DNA from: Firm-08 sp045546995
GTDB lineage: Bacteria > Bacillota > Clostridia > Oscillospirales > QAKW01
Assembly (NCBI GenBank): GCA_045546995.1
Contig: JAZQDW010000055.1
Location: forward strand, 1 to 64,000
Direction: 5' to 3'
DNA length: 64,000 nt
Shown here: positions 1 to 8,358 of the stretch, piece after piece
How positions within the stretch are numbered: the first letter of the stretch is position 1
Layout of the letters: each line of letters starts with the position of its first letter
The notes under the pieces: model-generated
What the model saw: the letters and a program-made list of their open reading frames with translations, nothing else
Databases searched by the model: none
What the model was told of the DNA's origin: nothing
Program-made: the position numbers and the translations under genes

Positions 1-1
1 T

Positions 2-391
2 TCCGCTGTGTATGTAAAGTCCGAATTGCTGAAAACGGAAGTCTCCCTTGATAATTGTATTAGATTTGAGTTTGTAAAAGGTTCTCTTTTTAATGATAAG
101 ATAACAACAATCTCAAACAAAGGAATTACTGAATGCGAACAATTTCTTAATGAAATCAAAAACGGACAAAGGGCAAAAGATGCTGGTCTGTATGATTTAG
201 TAAAGCAACCTGACGGAATGTTAAAAAACTGTTATGTTTACGGGTATGTTTGTGGAGTTATACAGGAAGATATTAATATAGCTTTTCCTTTGGAAGTAAT
301 GTCATTTGATGATGAAGCATATTCAATTAGAATTGATGATATAGAATATGTTTTACCTCAAGAATGGATTGATAAATTGATGAACAAGTAA
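2..391 (+). CDS. Hypothetical protein, 5'-truncated by the window edge
   Basis: The reading frame is open from the first bases and has no stop before the first in-frame GTG at 8, so the true start probably lies outside the window. The visible 127-130 residues are soluble and acidic, with no signal peptide or membrane segment, and end in a Trp-containing tail (QEWIDKLMNK). I do not recognise a family. The gene is followed by a strong hairpin terminator, so it is the last gene of its transcript and is separate from the acyltransferase downstream. No function is assigned. Confidence 0.6.
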   Translation, partial: SAVYVKSELLKTEVSLDNCIRFEFVKGSLFNDKITTISNKGITECEQFLNEIKNGQRAKDAGLYDLVKQPDGMLKNCYVYGYVCGVIQEDINIAFPLEVMSFDDEAYSIRIDDIEYVLPQEWIDKLMNK

Positions 392-476
392 TTCTGTGAA
401 ATCAGAATAAAAATCTGCTAAATTAAAGAAAATCAAGTTTTCAGACCGGCTCCATTTTGAGTGTCGGTCCCAAAAA

Positions 477-502
477 CACCACCCTCCGGGTGGTGCTTTT
501 TT
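477..502 (+). terminator. Rho-independent terminator
   Basis: CACCACCC at 477-484 pairs with GGGTGGTG at 488-495 around a short TCC loop, followed by a T-rich run. It closes the transcript of the truncated first gene. Confidence 0.85.
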
Positions 503-535
503 CTTTTCCGAGGTTTATGCCGTGCAGTAATGATA

Positions 536-564
536 TTGCACTCTGTGTAAATTTATGGTATAAT
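536..564 (+). promoter_or_regulatory. Putative sigma-A promoter for the acyltransferase gene
   Basis: TTGCAC (536-541) and TATAAT (559-564) are separated by 17 bp. About 85 bp of leader precede the ATG at 651; I see no riboswitch in it. Confidence 0.6.
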
Positions 565-650
565 TTATATTATAAAAGATGAAATGACCCATTCAACTTA
601 TAGTTTTTGGTGAATGAATAATCTTTAGAGTTTATCAAGGGGTTATTGGT

Positions 651-1640
651 ATGGTTTTCTTTATTACTTTTTTAAGGGCAATAGCGACGTGCTTGATTAC
701 AAATGCACATTATACGGGCATATATCCTACGGATCTTATTGCAAGTGGCGGACTGATCGGTGACGTGATCTTTTTCGCTGTATCCGGATACTGTCTTTAT
801 AATGTGAAGGGTAAGTTTGCCGGCTGGTATTCAAACAGAATCATTCGTTGTTATTTGCCGGTCATTTTAATGACGATTATTTATATGTTGCTTGGGTATT
901 ATTCCCTTGCTGAGCATTCGTTTGTATGGTGGTATGTTTATCCTACTTATTATCATTTTGTGGCATCAATCGTGGTTTTGTATATTCCATACTACATTAT
1001 AATGAAGTTTGAGCCATTAAAAAAACATATAATTCACATAATGTTGGCGTTGGCTGTCATTGGCATAATTGTTTATGCATTACCGATTTATGACAAGTCG
1101 TATTATCATATAGATGCGGTTCGGGAACCGATGATTCGCTTTTTGTTTATGGAAAGTATGTTACTTGGCGCGTACTTTAAGCAAAGGGGAGAGAAGGTTT
1201 TATCCGGATTTAAAATTCGTTATCTTATTGGGACAGTATTTTGCTTTGTTCTATACTTTCTAAGCAAACTTTTATTCTCGAAGGTTGATGCTATAAGCTC
1301 TTTTCAAATTATAAATTGGTTTGCTGTTTTCGCATTGCTGTATTATCTTTTTGCACTGTTTGCATCTTTGGAAAATAAATATCGTAATTTACCAAAGTGG
1401 ATAAAGACGGTGATTGCTTATTTGGCGACGATCACTTTAGAGATTTATGTCGTACAATATGTGCTGATCGATTTGATCAGACCTCACTTTTCATTCCCGC
1501 TGAATTGGTTGATACTTACCCTTTCAATTTTGATAGCATCAACTTTGCTGCACTTTTTGTGTAAATACATACTAAAGGGCATGGATTTTGTGATTGCAAA
1601 GATCAAGTCGATAAAACAAGTTAAGGGTGAGGCTAAGTGA
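651..1640 (+). CDS. Acyltransferase-3 family membrane protein
   Basis: This 329-residue polytopic membrane protein has about ten hydrophobic segments and resembles the acyltransferase-3 (OafA/WecH-like) family, which moves acyl groups, often acetyl, from the cytoplasm onto sugars or other envelope molecules. Supporting features are the N-terminal FLRAIATCLITNAHY stretch, where Arg and His occupy the positions expected for the family, the FFAVSGYCLY segment, and the C-terminal ITLEIYVVQYVL helix. It is shorter than many members (350-400 residues) and has no extracytoplasmic SGNH domain. It has its own promoter and is not clearly linked to the polysaccharide cluster 29 kb away. The acceptor is unknown. 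Confidence 0.8.
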   Translation: MVFFITFLRAIATCLITNAHYTGIYPTDLIASGGLIGDVIFFAVSGYCLYNVKGKFAGWYSNRIIRCYLPVILMTIIYMLLGYYSLAEHSFVWWYVYPTYYHFVASIVVLYIPYYIIMKFEPLKKHIIHIMLALAVIGIIVYALPIYDKSYYHIDAVREPMIRFLFMESMLLGAYFKQRGEKVLSGFKIRYLIGTVFCFVLYFLSKLLFSKVDAISSFQIINWFAVFALLYYLFALFASLENKYRNLPKWIKTVIAYLATITLEIYVVQYVLIDLIRPHFSFPLNWLILTLSILIASTLLHFLCKYILKGMDFVIAKIKSIKQVKGEAK

Positions 1641-1754
1641 AAATTTAAGCAGAATGAAAGAAATTGCAACAGAATACGTCGGTTCAACAGAAACTCTGTT
1701 AAAACTAATAAAAACACATTGATACAACAATTTAAGGAAGTTGAGGTATAAAAT

Positions 1755-2468
1755 ATGGCAACGGCTCACATTAACGCAAATCCCGGAGACTTTGCATCTA
1801 CGGTTTTGATGCCGGGTGACCCTCTTCGGGCAAAACTGATTGCAGAAAAATATCTGGAGAACGCTGTTCTCGTTAATAATGTAAGAGGTGTTCAGGGGTA
1901 CACGGGAACCTATAAGGGGAAACGCGTATCGGTCATGGCAAGCGGCATGGGAATGCCCTCCATAGGCATTTATTCCTATGAACTTTTTAAATTTTTCGGT
2001 GTCAATAATATTATCCGTGTCGGCTCTGCAGGAGCCATGAAAGAAGATATCCACCTTCGTGACGTTGTGGTTGGTATGGGATGCTCCACCGACTCTAATT
2101 TTGCGGCAAATTACAATCTTCCCGGAACGTTTGCTCCCATTTGCAGCTATGAGATGATGAGCAAATGCGTTGAGAGCGCAAAAGAAATGGGCATTTCTTG
2201 CCACGTGGGCAATCTTCTTTCCTCCGACGTGTTCTACGCCGACAACGAAGGCGCTAATGCCGCGTGGGCAAAAATGGGCGTTATGGCCGTCGAGATGGAG
2301 GGTGCTGCGCTGTATATGAATGCCGCCAGACTCAACAAAAACGCACTTGTAATTTGTACCGTTTCAAATCATCTGATTACAGGGGAGGAAACAACGGCGG
2401 AAGAACGCCAGAACTCTTTTGGCGAAATGATCACTTTGGCGCTGGAAACGGCCTTGAAACTGGACTAG
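1755..2468 (+). CDS. deoD: Purine nucleoside phosphorylase, hexameric DeoD type
   Basis: This enzyme phosphorolyses purine (deoxy)nucleosides to the base and (deoxy)ribose-1-phosphate, which DeoB and DeoC (52 kb region) can then consume. The 237 residues match the usual length. Visible motifs are TAHINA at the N-terminus with the phosphate-site His5, the MPGDPLRAK phosphate loop at residues 19-27, RVGSAGA at 88-94 and EMEGAALY at 180-187. The general-acid loop reads TVSNHL instead of the usual TVSDHI: residue 205, equivalent to Asp204 of the E. coli enzyme, is Asn. In trimeric mammalian enzymes an Asn at the base site goes with 6-oxopurine specificity, so preference for inosine and guanosine is possible. 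The start is supported by AAGGAAGTTGAGG upstream. Confidence 0.93.
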   Translation: MATAHINANPGDFASTVLMPGDPLRAKLIAEKYLENAVLVNNVRGVQGYTGTYKGKRVSVMASGMGMPSIGIYSYELFKFFGVNNIIRVGSAGAMKEDIHLRDVVVGMGCSTDSNFAANYNLPGTFAPICSYEMMSKCVESAKEMGISCHVGNLLSSDVFYADNEGANAAWAKMGVMAVEMEGAALYMNAARLNKNALVICTVSNHLITGEETTAEERQNSFGEMITLALETALKLD

Positions 2469-2510
2469 CCTGCCGTTTTTACTTTTTATGAAATATGAAA
2501 GGACAAAGCA

Positions 2511-3026
2511 ATGGTTGTTTTAATTGCCGGCGCATCGCATACGGGTAAGACTGCTCTTGCGCAAAAAATACTTGAAAAATATAAATATCCGTATCTTTCT
2601 ATTGATCATTTGAAAATGGGGTTGATCCGTAGCGGAAATACAGATCTTACCCCAATGAGCGATGAGGGGGATTTGACGGCCTATCTTTGGCCGATCGTCC
2701 GTGAAATGATCAAAACAGCCATCGAAAACAAACAAAATCTGATTGTTGAAGGGTGCTATATTCCCTTTGATTGGCATAAAGATTTTACGGGCGACTATCT
2801 GAAAGAAATCAAATACTATTGCCTTGTGATGAGCGAAAAGTATATAAAAAATCATTTTTGTGATATCAAAAGATATGCAAGCGTAGTAGAGCGCCGTCTG
2901 GACGATGAATGGTGCACGATGGATAGCGTACTTGGTGACAACGCTGAAGTGTTATCACTTGCGCAAAAGCATAACGTAAACTACGTGCTCATTGACGATG
3001 AATACGAAATTGCAATAGATTTGTGA
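2511..3026 (+). CDS. P-loop kinase-like NTPase, function unknown
   Basis: This 171-residue protein starts with a hydrophobic strand and a Walker A loop (GASHTGKT, residues 6-13), followed by SIDHLKMGLIR, IVEGCYIPFDW and an RRLDDEW element. This layout is that of small adenylate-kinase-like or zeta-toxin-like phosphotransferases that phosphorylate a small molecule. No substrate motif is decisive. It lies 42 bp downstream of deoD with its own AAAGGACAAAG ribosome binding site and may be cotranscribed with it, which would fit nucleoside or sugar metabolism, but that is only context. Confidence 0.7.
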   Translation: MVVLIAGASHTGKTALAQKILEKYKYPYLSIDHLKMGLIRSGNTDLTPMSDEGDLTAYLWPIVREMIKTAIENKQNLIVEGCYIPFDWHKDFTGDYLKEIKYYCLVMSEKYIKNHFCDIKRYASVVERRLDDEWCTMDSVLGDNAEVLSLAQKHNVNYVLIDDEYEIAIDL

Positions 3027-3147
3027 TGACGTACGACGGGGAGTAGGAACGATAGCGAGCTCTGCCAGAAGAAATATTATATACTTTCCAAGGTCACAAA
3101 GCAGGTAAATACAGATTGGAAATTCTCAGTTCAAATTAATAAAAAAG

Positions 3148-3184
3148 ATAGACGAACGGTAATATGTCGTTCGTCTATTTTTTT
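3148..3184 (+). terminator. Rho-independent terminator
   Basis: ATAGACGAACG (3148-3158) pairs exactly with CGTTCGTCTAT (3168-3178) and is followed by a T tract, with an A tract before the stem. The rest of the 3027-3270 gap holds only this and the next promoter. Confidence 0.9.
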
Positions 3185-3214
3185 AAATAGAAGTTGAGTC
3201 GGAATTTGTTCTCC

Positions 3215-3243
3215 TTGCAAATCACAGGGCAATATGATAGAAT
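3215..3243 (+). promoter_or_regulatory. Putative sigma-A promoter for the 3.3-8.3 kb gene run
   Basis: TTGCAA (3215-3220) and TAGAAT (3238-3243) are 17 bp apart. It is the only good promoter before a series of closely spaced or overlapping plus-strand genes ending at the terminator at 8330. Confidence 0.6.
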
Positions 3244-3270
3244 GATTACAAACAAGCAAGGGGATTTACT

Positions 3271-3522
3271 ATGAATAAAAAACTGACGGTAAAAAATCAA
3301 TTTGATCAGAACGTGTATTGCGTATTATCGGATACACAGCCGTATGCACAGCAATTGTCGGAGGTGTTGTCCGTCCATCCCGGGCGGGGATTTACGGTCG
3401 AATTTGATGAAAAGACGGTAAAGCTGGTGGATTATTTTGCGGGTGAAACAGTGGCTACGTTTGAGGTGCTTTCGTTCGTCGATACCGATGAAGACGTGTT
3501 TTTTTACTGGAAGACGTGCTGA
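3271..3522 (+). CDS. Small hypothetical protein (83 aa)
   Basis: ATG follows AAGGGGATTTACT, a good ribosome binding site. The product is soluble, rich in Val, Asp and Phe, and looks like a compact beta-strand-rich domain (KLTVKNQFDQNVYCVL, then alternating charged and hydrophobic residues). I do not recognise the family. It is the first gene after the promoter at 3215 and ends just before the methyltransferase start, so translation of the two is probably coupled. Confidence 0.65.
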   Translation: MNKKLTVKNQFDQNVYCVLSDTQPYAQQLSEVLSVHPGRGFTVEFDEKTVKLVDYFAGETVATFEVLSFVDTDEDVFFYWKTC

Positions 3523-3539
3523 AAAATGAGGATGGAACA

Positions 3540-4316
3540 ATGGGAATTGACGATTACCAAATAAATGATATGCAGGTCTATACCAACAGAATGCAAAAAT
3601 CGGTGCTGGATAAAATGTTTTTTATGGACAAAGTGTTTTCGCCGTTTTCAACTTTGGTTGACTTCGGTTGCGCTAATGGCGAACTGATCAAGGCGTTGCA
3701 GGCGTTGTTTGGCGAGTACCGCTACATTGGGTATGATATCAGCCGCGAGATGATCGACGCCGCCAAAGAAAACGTGACATTTGCGGAGTTTTATTCCGAT
3801 TGGGATGAAATCAAGGCGGATTTTTCGGACGCTCTGCTCAATATCTCCAGTACCTTACATGAGGTGTATTCCTATGGCACGGACGATGAGATCGAAACCT
3901 TTTGGCACCGCGTATTTCACAGCGGGTTTAAGTATATTTCCATTCGGGATATGATGTTTTCCGATCGGGATCGGGAGCCTGCGGACGCGGGGGAATTGTC
4001 AATTGTGGAAAGCGATCGGATCTATGCGACCAAACGGCAGGATTATGAGCAAATCTGGGGAAAGATCGCAACGCGCCACGATTTGGTTCACTATCTGCTC
4101 AAATATAAATACACGGAAAATTGGGAACGAGAGGTTCGGGAAAACTACGTGCCCATCACCGTTGAGCAATTACTGCGCAAAATACCGAAAGAGTATGAAA
4201 TCGTATATCTTGACCATTTTACTTTGCCTTTCACCGCCTGGCAGATCAAAAAGGACTTTGATATCTCACTGACCACCCCCACCCACATTAAACTGATATT
4301 GAAAAGAAAAGGATGA
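3540..4316 (+). CDS. Class I SAM-dependent methyltransferase
   Basis: The protein (258 residues from this start) has a Rossmann-type SAM-binding core: motif I VDFGCANGELIKAL, then YIGYDISREMIDAA with the acidic residue that binds the ribose, and an AFSDALLN-like region carrying motif IV. The C-terminal half (YLDHFTLPFTAWQIKKDF) is less typical and probably contacts the substrate. I chose ATG at 3540 because GAGGATGGAACA precedes it; a GTG at 3516 in the same frame would overlap the previous gene. The substrate is unknown. It overlaps the ADP-ribosylglycohydrolase start by a few bases, so the two are translationally coupled. Confidence 0.8.
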   Translation: MGIDDYQINDMQVYTNRMQKSVLDKMFFMDKVFSPFSTLVDFGCANGELIKALQALFGEYRYIGYDISREMIDAAKENVTFAEFYSDWDEIKADFSDALLNISSTLHEVYSYGTDDEIETFWHRVFHSGFKYISIRDMMFSDRDREPADAGELSIVESDRIYATKRQDYEQIWGKIATRHDLVHYLLKYKYTENWEREVRENYVPITVEQLLRKIPKEYEIVYLDHFTLPFTAWQIKKDFDISLTTPTHIKLILKRKG

Positions 4317-5428
4317 TGATTGTGACTGACAGCGGTCGTTCGGCTGTGTATTTAGATAAAATACAAGGCTCACTGATGGGCGGCGCGATCGGCGATGCCC
4401 TGGGATATCCCGTGGAGTTTATGTCGCTAAATTCGATCGTACAGCAATACGGATCGGAAGGCATAAGCGCATATAAACTAAATGATTTTACAAAAACGGC
4501 TTTGATTTCTGATGACACGCAGATGACGCTGTTTACGGCCGCCGGTCTGCTTGCCGGAGCGGTCGACGTCGGTATGGAGAAACTGTCGGAGCGGGCGAGT
4601 GATTACGTTTTTTGTGCCTATCTCAACTGGATGGAAACGCAGGGATATACCGTCGATAAATCTCACAAGCTTTCCTGGCTTTCAGAAGTGTCTGACCTGT
4701 ATTCTTGCCGTGCACCCGGCAACACCTGCTTAAGCGCGCTGCAGGGCAGAACGGTTGAAAGCTCCTATGCGACTATTGCTCAACCCGTCAACAACAGTAA
4801 AGGTTGCGGCGGCGTAATGCGTGTAGCGCCGATAGGATTATTGTTTGATAAGCTGTCCGCGCAAAAGGTCGGCGCCATTGCTGCGGATATTGCGGCCATT
4901 ACGCATTCCCACCCGTTGGGATATATTCCGGCGGCAATTCTGGCGCATATGATCCATACATTGGTGTATGGAAACAGTGATCTGCCGACTGCAATAGCAG
5001 AGTCGCTTGCAAGTGCTGAAGAGCAGTATAAAAACGTTCCCGATATGGCGTTGATGAAATCGCTGCTACAGCAGGCTGTCGAGTTTACGGTCAATGATCG
5101 CTCCGATGCGGAAAATATTCAAATTCTGGGTCAGGGCTGGGTGGCTGAAGAAGCGCTGGCGGTTGCCGTATATTGCGCGCTGAAATATCAGGATGATTTT
5201 TCAAAGGCGATGATCGCCGCAGTAAACCACGACGGCGATTCGGATTCCACCGGTGCGATCACCGGTAATGTTCTCGGCGCATTGCTCGGGTATCGGGCGA
5301 TTCCCGAATGTTGGAAAACAGATTTGGAATTGAAGGACGTTATTTACGAGATCGGCGAAGATCTTTGCGTCGCCCGTGAGGGGAATGACCTTGCGCGATT
5401 GTCGTTGAAATATTGTCCGTCAAAATGA
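4313..5428 (+). CDS. ADP-ribosylglycohydrolase family protein (DraG-like)
   Basis: This family hydrolyses ADP-ribosyl or related N-glycosidic bonds using a binuclear magnesium centre. The 371-residue protein shows GSLMGGAIGDALGYPVEF at 19-36, the metal-binding SDDTQMT at 66-72, GCGGVMR at 164-170 and the second metal site HDGDSDSTGAITGN at 306-319, so all expected acidic ligands are present. ATG 4313 lies directly against the AAAAGG ribosome binding site; GTG at 4322 (residue 4) has better spacing and may be the real start. No ADP-ribosyltransferase is visible nearby, so removal of regulatory ADP-ribose or a nucleoside-like small molecule are both possible. Confidence 0.88.
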   Translation: MMIVTDSGRSAVYLDKIQGSLMGGAIGDALGYPVEFMSLNSIVQQYGSEGISAYKLNDFTKTALISDDTQMTLFTAAGLLAGAVDVGMEKLSERASDYVFCAYLNWMETQGYTVDKSHKLSWLSEVSDLYSCRAPGNTCLSALQGRTVESSYATIAQPVNNSKGCGGVMRVAPIGLLFDKLSAQKVGAIAADIAAITHSHPLGYIPAAILAHMIHTLVYGNSDLPTAIAESLASAEEQYKNVPDMALMKSLLQQAVEFTVNDRSDAENIQILGQGWVAEEALAVAVYCALKYQDDFSKAMIAAVNHDGDSDSTGAITGNVLGALLGYRAIPECWKTDLELKDVIYEIGEDLCVAREGNDLARLSLKYCPSK

Positions 5429-5439
5429 AGGAGAAACAT

Positions 5440-6459
5440 ATGAAGGCAGCAGTTTTTTACGGTAAAGAACAATTGAGAATTGAAAATATTCCCATACCGA
5501 CCCCGAAGAAGGATCAGGTGTTGATCAGGATCGCTGCGTGCGGTATCTGCGGTACGGATATGCATATCTTTGACGGCGATGAAGGCGCCGCACCTTCGCC
5601 GTCCGGAACGGTGCTTGGACACGAGTTTGCAGGTACGGTTGCAGCCATCGGTGAAGACGTGAAAGGCATTTCGATTGGTGAAAAGGTATGTGTGGATCCG
5701 AATAAACTGTGCGGTGTGTGTGATTTTTGCCGCGAGGGTATCGGTCATTTCTGTGAGAATATGATCGGCATCGGTACCACCGTAAACGGCGGTTTTGCCG
5801 AATTTTGCTGTGTGCCTTCATCACAGGTATATCGTTGCGGGGAAGATTTGGATCTTACCGCCGCTGCTATGTGCGAGCCGGTTGCCTGTTGTCTGCATGG
5901 CATTGATTTGTGTGACATTTTGCCGGGTGATACGGTTTTGGTTATTGGCGGCGGTATGATCGGTCTGCTGATGCTTCAATTGGCGGCTATTAAAGGAGCT
6001 GCAAAGTTGATTCTTGTTGAGCCCATTGCGGAAAAACGCGCTTTGGCAAAACAGCTTGGCGCTGATCTTACCATCAATCCATTGACACAGGACGTGACAA
6101 CGGCGCTGGCGGGAGAAAATATCGGCAGAATTGCAACCGTTATTGAATGCGTTGGTAAAACGAACACGATCGAACAGGCTATCAGTCTGGCGGGCAAACG
6201 TTCTACCGTGATGATGTTCGGATTGACAGCTCCTGCGGCAGAAATTACCGTCAGACCGTTTGAGATTTTTAAAAAGGAAATTGTTCTGAAGGCGTCGTTT
6301 ATCAATCCATATACTCAAAAACGGGCGCTTGAGCTGATCAAAAACGGTCGCATCGACGTTTCGTCCATGATTTATCAGACGATTTCCTTGGAGGAGTTAC
6401 CCACGCTGTTGGCGGATAAGAAAAAACGCTCCCTTGGAAAATATATCGTCACGTTTTGA
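5440..6459 (+). CDS. Zinc-dependent medium-chain alcohol/polyol dehydrogenase
   Basis: This 339-residue NAD(P)-dependent dehydrogenase resembles sorbitol, threonine and butanediol dehydrogenases. The catalytic zinc site is visible as CGICGTD (34-40) and GHEF (60-63), and a full structural zinc lobe is present with Cys91, Cys94, Cys97 and Cys105. The cofactor fold carries VLVIGGGMIGLLMLQL, followed by ILVEPIAEKRALAKQLGAD; the Glu after the second strand suggests NAD over NADP. I chose ATG 5440 behind GAAGGAGAAACAT rather than the upstream in-frame codon inside the preceding gene. The substrate, probably a polyol or sugar-derived alcohol, cannot be assigned. Confidence 0.88.
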   Translation: MKAAVFYGKEQLRIENIPIPTPKKDQVLIRIAACGICGTDMHIFDGDEGAAPSPSGTVLGHEFAGTVAAIGEDVKGISIGEKVCVDPNKLCGVCDFCREGIGHFCENMIGIGTTVNGGFAEFCCVPSSQVYRCGEDLDLTAAAMCEPVACCLHGIDLCDILPGDTVLVIGGGMIGLLMLQLAAIKGAAKLILVEPIAEKRALAKQLGADLTINPLTQDVTTALAGENIGRIATVIECVGKTNTIEQAISLAGKRSTVMMFGLTAPAAEITVRPFEIFKKEIVLKASFINPYTQKRALELIKNGRIDVSSMIYQTISLEELPTLLADKKKRSLGKYIVTF

Positions 6460-6475
6460 AAAAAGGAGAGTTTGT

Positions 6476-7027
6476 ATGAAATTTCGATTTTATATAAATT
6501 TGACGGATGAGGATTATTTTGACTACAATCTGTTTTGGTCAACCCGTTCGCATTACGGCAAAAAACAAATGAAAAGTATACAGGTGTTGCTGGTGATCGT
6601 AGTGGCGTTGTTTGCGGTCTTAAGGGGGGTCATTGACGGGTTCACCTTTGCGTTTTTACTTAGCTTGATTCCGCTTGCAATTTTGGCGGTCTTATTTTTG
6701 GCTTTATTTCAGTACCTTTTCAAGATGTTTTTGAAATCATCTTTAAAGGGAATGCGTAAGCGGGGGAAAATGGCATATTCCCCACACTCTGTTATTGAGT
6801 TTTATGAAGAACGTCTGATAGAAACGACTCCCGACCAAAAAATGGAAGTTAAATATACGGTCATTGAACGTGTCAGCATTGTAAAAGATAAAACGGTCTA
6901 CATCCACGTAAACAATATAACCTCATATATTTTGCCTATGACCTGCTTTGAGTCGCAGGAGCAATACAGTGATTTTTTGAGTTTTTTGCAGACAAAATGT
7001 AATAATATTGACGTTTTCGAGCAATAA
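6476..7027 (+). CDS. YcxB-like membrane protein
   Basis: The product (183 residues) has a short cytoplasmic N-terminus (FRFYINLTDEDYFDYNLFW), two transmembrane helices around residues 35-80, then a soluble domain ending in the YcxB C-terminal signature (ERLIETTPDQKMEVKYTVIE followed by a beta-rich region and ITSYILPMTCFES). Members are widespread in Firmicutes and uncharacterised. ATG 6476 follows AAAAAAGGAGAGTTTGT. The gene sits 16 bp after the dehydrogenase and just before the GNAT gene, in the same operon. Confidence 0.75.
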   Translation: MKFRFYINLTDEDYFDYNLFWSTRSHYGKKQMKSIQVLLVIVVALFAVLRGVIDGFTFAFLLSLIPLAILAVLFLALFQYLFKMFLKSSLKGMRKRGKMAYSPHSVIEFYEERLIETTPDQKMEVKYTVIERVSIVKDKTVYIHVNNITSYILPMTCFESQEQYSDFLSFLQTKCNNIDVFEQ

Positions 7028-7037
7028 TTTGGAGAGT

Positions 7038-7565
7038 ATGATGATGTTCACGACTGTAAACGCGAGTGAATTTGATGAGATTTATGCTATTATGGAGGCA
7101 TCCTTTCCTCCGGACGAGAGACGTACCTTTGCCGAACAAAGGCGTCTGATGGATCAAACGCAGTACAAAATCTACGCCGAGCGGGCTCAAAGCGGCGCGA
7201 TCGTTGCTTTTCTTGCGGTATGGGAATTTGAAACCTTTGTTTTTTTCGAGCATTTGGCGGTAACGGAGCAATGTCGAAATCAAGGCCTGGGCGCACGGTT
7301 GCTGCAGGAGGTATGCAAACGATACGCCTTGCCCGCTTGTTTGGAGGTTGAGCCGCCGACAGATCCGCTTACACGCCGCCGCGTCGGCTTTTATCAACGC
7401 AAGGGGTTTGTGTTGAATGAATATGACTACGTTCAGCCCTCCATTTCGGCCGGACGTCAGCCGGTGCCACTGATGCTGATGACGTCTCCGACTGCTCTCA
7501 CTGTAACGGAATTTGAAACGATCAGACAAAAGTTATACAGAACAGTTTATAATTTAAAGGTGTGA
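7038..7565 (+). CDS. GNAT family N-acetyltransferase
   Basis: The protein (about 175 residues) contains a GNAT core for acetyl-CoA binding: FFEHLAVTEQCRNQGLGARLLQEV, where QGLGARL is the motif A pyrophosphate loop, then LEVEPPTDPLTRRRVGFYQRKGF corresponding to motif B. A phase of three consecutive ATG codons (7038, 7041, 7044) follows TTTGGAGAGT, so the exact start is uncertain by one or two residues. The substrate is unknown; the fold serves small-molecule and protein acetylation alike. Confidence 0.82.
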   Translation: MMMFTTVNASEFDEIYAIMEASFPPDERRTFAEQRRLMDQTQYKIYAERAQSGAIVAFLAVWEFETFVFFEHLAVTEQCRNQGLGARLLQEVCKRYALPACLEVEPPTDPLTRRRVGFYQRKGFVLNEYDYVQPSISAGRQPVPLMLMTSPTALTVTEFETIRQKLYRTVYNLKV

Positions 7566-7569
7566 TGAT

Positions 7570-8322
7570 ATGCAAATGGTATTACTGACGGCACTTGGTG
7601 TCGGTGGTGCAACCGTGATCGGTGCACTGATTGGCTTTATTTTTAAAAATATATCTCGTCGCTTTTCTGATGTTGTGCTGTCGTTTGCGGCGGGCGTTAT
7701 GCTGGCGGCCGCTGTATTGGGGCTGATCTTGCCATCGTTGGAATATGGCGGCAAGTATGGCATCTTGGTGACGGTTGGTGGTATTTTTGCAGGCGCTCTT
7801 TGCCTGAATTTGGCTGACAAATTGGTGCCGCATCTGCATCGCTTGGTCGGTGGGGAGAAGGAAGAGCATCATAATGCAGATCTTGGTAAGGTGTTGTTGT
7901 TTGTGATGGCCATTGCCATTCATAATCTGCCGGAGGGAATCGCCGCAGGCGTGGGCTTTGGCGCCGGTAATACCACGCAGGCGTTGTTGATTGCCGGTGG
8001 TATTGCGTTGCAGAACATACCGGAGGGGATGGTTATCATCGCTCCGATGCTGGCCGCAGGTGTAAAACCGGGTAAAACGTTTATTTGCGCTATGCTGACC
8101 GGCGTGGTTGAGGTGCTTGGAACGTTGATCGGTTATTTCGCCGTCAGCTTTTCGCAGGCGATCTTGCCCTTTTCGCTGGCTTTTGCAGGCGGAACGATGC
8201 TGTACGTAATCAGTGATGAAATGATCCCGGAAACGCACGCTGCCGGCCATCAGCGAGGCGCGACCTATGCCTTATTGGTGGGCTTTTGCGTAATGCTGAT
8301 CAGCGACGCTCTGTTAGGTTAA
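7570..8322 (+). CDS. ZIP family divalent metal transporter
   Basis: This 250-residue membrane protein resembles ZupT/GufA-type ZIP permeases that import zinc and other divalent metals. There are about eight hydrophobic helices. The paired metal-binding helices read AIAIHNLPEGIAAG (HNLPEG at 118-123) and ALQNIPEGMVI (QNIPEG at 148-153), the hallmark of the GufA subfamily. A short charged His-rich loop (GGEKEEHHNAD, about 95-104) before the first of these could bind metal. It is the last gene of the run and is followed by a terminator shared with the convergent plsC-like gene. Confidence 0.9.
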   Translation: MQMVLLTALGVGGATVIGALIGFIFKNISRRFSDVVLSFAAGVMLAAAVLGLILPSLEYGGKYGILVTVGGIFAGALCLNLADKLVPHLHRLVGGEKEEHHNADLGKVLLFVMAIAIHNLPEGIAAGVGFGAGNTTQALLIAGGIALQNIPEGMVIIAPMLAAGVKPGKTFICAMLTGVVEVLGTLIGYFAVSFSQAILPFSLAFAGGTMLYVISDEMIPETHAAGHQRGATYALLVGFCVMLISDALLG

Positions 8323-8329
8323 AAATTTA

Positions 8330-8358
8330 AAAGCAGGATGCACAGCATCCTGCTTTTT
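8330..8358. terminator. Bidirectional terminator between convergent genes
   Basis: AAAGCAGGATGC (8330-8341) pairs with GCATCCTGCTTT (8345-8356), with A and T tracts on either side, so it can end both the plus-strand ZIP transcript and the minus-strand acyltransferase transcript. Confidence 0.85.

Noticed and set aside
1484..2204. Minus-strand frames antisense to the acyltransferase and deoD genes
   Set aside because: No ribosome binding site, no domain and full overlap with well-supported plus-strand genes.
2367..2372. deoD could be a uridine phosphorylase because of the changed loop
   Set aside because: Length, HINA start, MPGDPLRAK and EMEGAALY are those of DeoD-type purine enzymes; only the one residue differs.
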